Source: Biomphalaria glabrata
Taxonomy: Eukaryota > Mollusca > Gastropoda > Planorbidae
NCBI RefSeq assembly: GCF_947242115.1
Contig: NC_074713.1
Span: 9,430,001 to 9,494,000 of the forward strand
DNA length: 64,000 nt
Direction: 5' to 3'
The position numbers and the translations under genes were made by a program. Position 1 is the stretch's first letter; every line of letters begins with the position of its first letter. The notes below the pieces were generated by a model. It worked only from the letters and a program-made list of their open reading frames with translations. It was not told where the DNA came from and searched no databases. Positions 60,633 through 64,000 of this stretch are shown piece by piece.

Positions 60633-63411
60633 GTAAACTGCCTTCCACCTAAATGGTGCTCTGCCTTGGAAGGTGTGTTTAGAAATGAATGTATTCTAAA
60701 TTACTCAAATAAAATCACTAGAGAATTGAAATCAATCAAAATTTAAGTTAATTTATAAACGTTAAACGGAAAAATTAAAAAAAAAACACAAAAAAAACTC
60801 TGGAAATGATGAAGTTTAATTTTCTACTTCTCTTCCAGCTTGGACTGCATGTGTTTCTAGTGTCTGTATTGTTCGACCACTGAGTTACAGTTTTGTTATA
60901 CATAAAATGACCCTGTTCTATTCTATAACATTCAAGGAGTCACTAAGCTGACTTATGTACACAACTTTTTCAACATCTTTTAAGATTGAAATCTACTTTT
61001 TTTTTTTATTTTTACAAAGACTGGTCGGGGGAGGGGGGGTAGACGAGGGACGAACTTGGACCCCCACGTTCATCCAAATTGTGTATTTCTGTAGAGTACA
61101 GGCCTGGCTAGTTTAATGATCTAGACAGAAAGGATTTAGTTCATCATACAGTTTACAGTAATAGTCAACGAGAATGCAGTCCACAGAAATCCCATTGGTT
61201 TCCATGTCATACCATGGCCCAAGTGCCTGAATGGTTCTTTGAAGACCAGATCTTTAAACGTAGTCCAAATACCGACAGGATTACTTTTATTATTATTATT
61301 AGGAACACAACTGGTACAAGACTGGATGGTGAAGCAGAATACACGTGACTGAAGTGAAACGCGTGTAGGGATGAAATCAAAAGTAGGACGTAGATTGAAG
61401 GCAACAAAAAGGTCATTGTCTACAGAAGATAGGGCACTCATTGTGCAATTCCAGCCTACAGGTAATAGGCCAGGCTGTATTATTCCACAACAAACAGTCT
61501 CTCTGTTTTCCCAAGAGTTCCAAGTCCATGGAAACTTCTGGGCCATGTGCTGGCATCTTACTCTAAAAGATTGTATTGTGTAACTTCAGAAAGGTACTTT
61601 TTTTTTTTTTTTGCTGTTGTGATCTAGAAAAAAAAACGATTGCAACATAACCGTGCGTGAGCCGCAACGTGAGCGGTGCGCGCGTGCGTGTGTGTGAGTG
61701 CGAGATCTGTGTGAGCGCTATGTTTACATTGGCCTAGATTTCGTCTGCAGCTAAACATCAATGACTATACATGTCACACTAAAAGACCAAAGACGTCACC
61801 CCAAGGTTGAGCTAGAAAGTTTATGAATTGCACAATCCAGTGCTGGATTTACCTATAGGCAACACAATTTATAGCTTAGGGCCCCCACTTGCTTCAGAAG
61901 GGGGGGGGGCGCAAAATTATTTTTTTTAGGAAAAAAAAAGGAATAAATGGGTCAATTTCAATGGGCCCCATATGTTAAATAGCAAAGGGCTTTATCAAGT
62001 CTAAATCTGATTCTGATAAAAACCAAGAGCTAGTGTAAAAACACAAGGTGATTGTGGTTACTTCTTAGAACAGGAAGATAGGCCTATTAATATACAAGTT
62101 ATACTATGTATCCTTCTTGCTTCTCTTCATCGACTTTCTCCAACATTCGAATTAAGAGAAAAGCATTTAATTTTTTATGAATTTAATTACAATGTCTAGA
62201 AATGGTACACACACACACACAATTTTCTCCATTGTCTCGGTGATACCCAGTGATAAATGGCACCCAGCTAGTGTACGTTTATTATCTAGTATTACTGAGA
62301 TGCTCCTATAGCCGCCATTCGACACGTCTGCTCCATAGTACACAAAAAAGCTGCAGCGACTCGCTTACATAATTATTATTTTTTTTTTTTTGCAGTAATA
62401 CGGCCCTTGACACGCATGTCTTAAATCTTTATGGGCCCTAGGCCGGAAAAGGTTGGACACTGATTTACTGGACGTGACAGCTGAGTGCAAAAGCTGAGGC
62501 CTGGTTCTGAGCTATCTACAGGTGATTCATTCGTAGCTCTGTTACAGGTCTTGTCAGAAATCACTGGAGTGTTTTGCCAGGCTCCAGCCATTTCTACATA
62601 CATGGAGGCTCTGTTCGGTTTTAGAACGGCTGGGGGGGGGGGGGGGGTGAAATGAGGCAGAGTTTGCAGATAGTATAATCAACATACATTATTTATAAGA
62701 AGACGTAATCCAAATAGTAATGCTAGATTTAAAACAGCATGTACCGGTATATTGCTTTAAATCTGAATTTCAACGACAACCTACTTTACATACAGCGAAA
62801 GAAACAAAAATTGACCTTGATCTTGAGTAGTACATTGCACAATATTATGCATCGCCATAAGGCAGACCCTGCTCCCCAGACATGGACCCAACGTCGTCTC
62901 AATGATAACACTCACAGGGAAAATAAAAATGGTCGCTTTTTTTCCGAATTACGTAAAGGGGGCGCACCCATTTCCTATGCAGACAAGGGCGAGCACTCGC
63001 AAGCTATTCGAAATAGATATATAAAAGAATAAATGTTTTGTTTGTATGCGTGTTTCAAAGGACGTGTTTTAAGCGTCTTCAGTTAGACTCGGCGACCTAG
63101 GCAACAGGTAAATAGCCTAGATAATGTCCATGTCAATGGCCAGGCTATCTACGGCTTGGAAGCCACGGTAAATCGGCCCGTGTGTGCCAACTAGCATCTG
63201 GCACAGAGGATATTTTGACACCTTCCTAACGACCTCGATGACGACCAAAACGGAACATTTGTTGCTAAAAATAAACACCCTTGGAAGTGTCTTGATGACA
63301 TAGTGGTAACTGTCTCGACCTGTCAATAATTTAGTCTATATTTGGTCCAGGGCTTTTAATTAGCACTCTGGAAACACACGCGGAGAGTAATTTCTTTACT
63401 AGCATTCATAG

Positions 63412-63676
63412 TGCTTTATTATACTCGTATTCGTAGTATTTTGCTATAGATCTACTAGTATTCCTAATACTTTATTATAGTTCGTCCATCGTGGTTTGAT
63501 GATGACCACTTTGTCATCCAGGGGGCTGAGGGCTTTGCAATGGGGTTTTATGCCTCCTTATGTGGCTGGTGAGACCTATGTGAGCCCGGAATGTTCGGAA
63601 ATACTTTATTATACTCGTATTCGTAGCATTTTGCTATAGATCTATTAGTATTCCTAGTACTTTATTATACTCGTAT
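63412..63676. repeat. 58-base tandem repeat split by a LINE insertion
   Basis: Blocks TTTATTATACTCGTATTCGT, AGTATTTTGCTATAGATCTA and AGTATTCCTAATAC occur on both sides of the 63480-63599 insert. If the insert and one 14-base duplication are ignored, the blocks follow one another at constant period, about 2.3 copies. Confidence 0.8.
63480..63599 (-). mobile_element. Very short LINE 3' insertion with target duplication
   Basis: The minus strand encodes RAHIGLTSHIRRHKTPLQSP, a LINE C-terminal finger, and resembles 23580-23715. It is flanked by exact 14-base copies of AATACTTTATTATA at 63466-63479 and 63600-63613. It interrupts a 58-base tandem repeat (about 63412-63676). Confidence 0.8.
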
Positions 63677-64000
63677 TAAATAAAGACTTGATCTAGATTC
63701 TATAAATAGTGTGTATCATGATAGATAGTTTTGTATAGGCCTTTATTCTTAAGGACTGCTACGATTCACTGGATGAAAAATTGTGTTTGGGGAATGTGTG
63801 CGTTATATTGCAGTCCGTTCATTTTGGGTTTAAAAAGAATATTGAGGAAACGGGTGCCTTTGTCAGATTGGTACATGGTAGAAACAAAGCAAAGGGCGCC
63901 TACAAAATACCAGTATCTGACTGTTACTGAGTACACTTTATCACACATCGGTGAATAACATAAACATGGCACATAGAACATTGTTCGGTTTGGTTTATTA

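Noticed and set aside
61136-61546. 136-codon minus-strand frame
   Set aside because: No domain or family was recognised, and a second overlapping frame on the same strand is also open; there is not enough support to call a gene.
61850-62467. Possible hAT element between CAGTGCTGGATTTACC and GGACACTG
   Set aside because: The two ends do not pair well as inverted repeats and the flanking 8-mers differ; they may be pieces of two unrelated elements.

Overview
This is an AT-rich, intron-rich animal genomic window. It holds four recognisable host genes plus many retrotransposon remnants, tRNA-derived SINEs, minisatellites and long poly-G/C and (TA)n tracts. Gene content, the MRAP form of the HIF degron and the repeat style suggest a mollusc, most likely a freshwater pulmonate snail. 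The phylum-level call is inference; no species can be named from the sequence alone. Nothing resembles a bacterial operon, CRISPR array or provirus.

Layout. 1-12300 has no recognisable host gene: LINE and SINE debris, one possible LTR-element scrap and AT-rich spacer. 12312-16547 (+) is a six-exon Speedy/RINGO A gene (SPDYA), an atypical CDK activator. 18291-22330 (-) is a six-exon MBIP gene, tail-to-tail with SPDYA. 25502-30375 (+) is a four-exon secreted ML-domain sterol carrier (NPC2), head-to-head with MBIP and with a TFEB-type E-box upstream. 37868-51025 (-) is the 3' part (12 exons, 674 codons) of a HIF-1 alpha gene. It has PAS-A, PAS-B, both oxygen-dependent degrons and the FIH-target C-terminal activation domain. 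The bHLH exons are not recognised anywhere up to 64000 and probably lie beyond the window. 51026-64000 is therefore probably 5' intron or upstream sequence of HIF, rich in repeats.

All exon joins given for the four genes were checked by hand for GT/AG boundaries and reading phase. The genes are not one pathway: CDK activation, chromatin/JNK signalling, lysosomal sterol transfer and hypoxia response. Their linkage is nevertheless notable. From general knowledge, human HIF1A, NPC2 and MBIP all lie on chromosome 14q, and SPDYA lies on 2p near EPAS1 (HIF-2 alpha). The window may therefore keep a pre-duplication bilaterian linkage.

The most unusual sequence-level items are a 13-residue tandem repeat inside HIF just before its first degron, two large minisatellites in HIF introns that share a core octamer, a LINE fragment with a twin-priming-like inversion, two tiny LINE insertions with clear target duplications, and an NPC2 missing one conserved cysteine.
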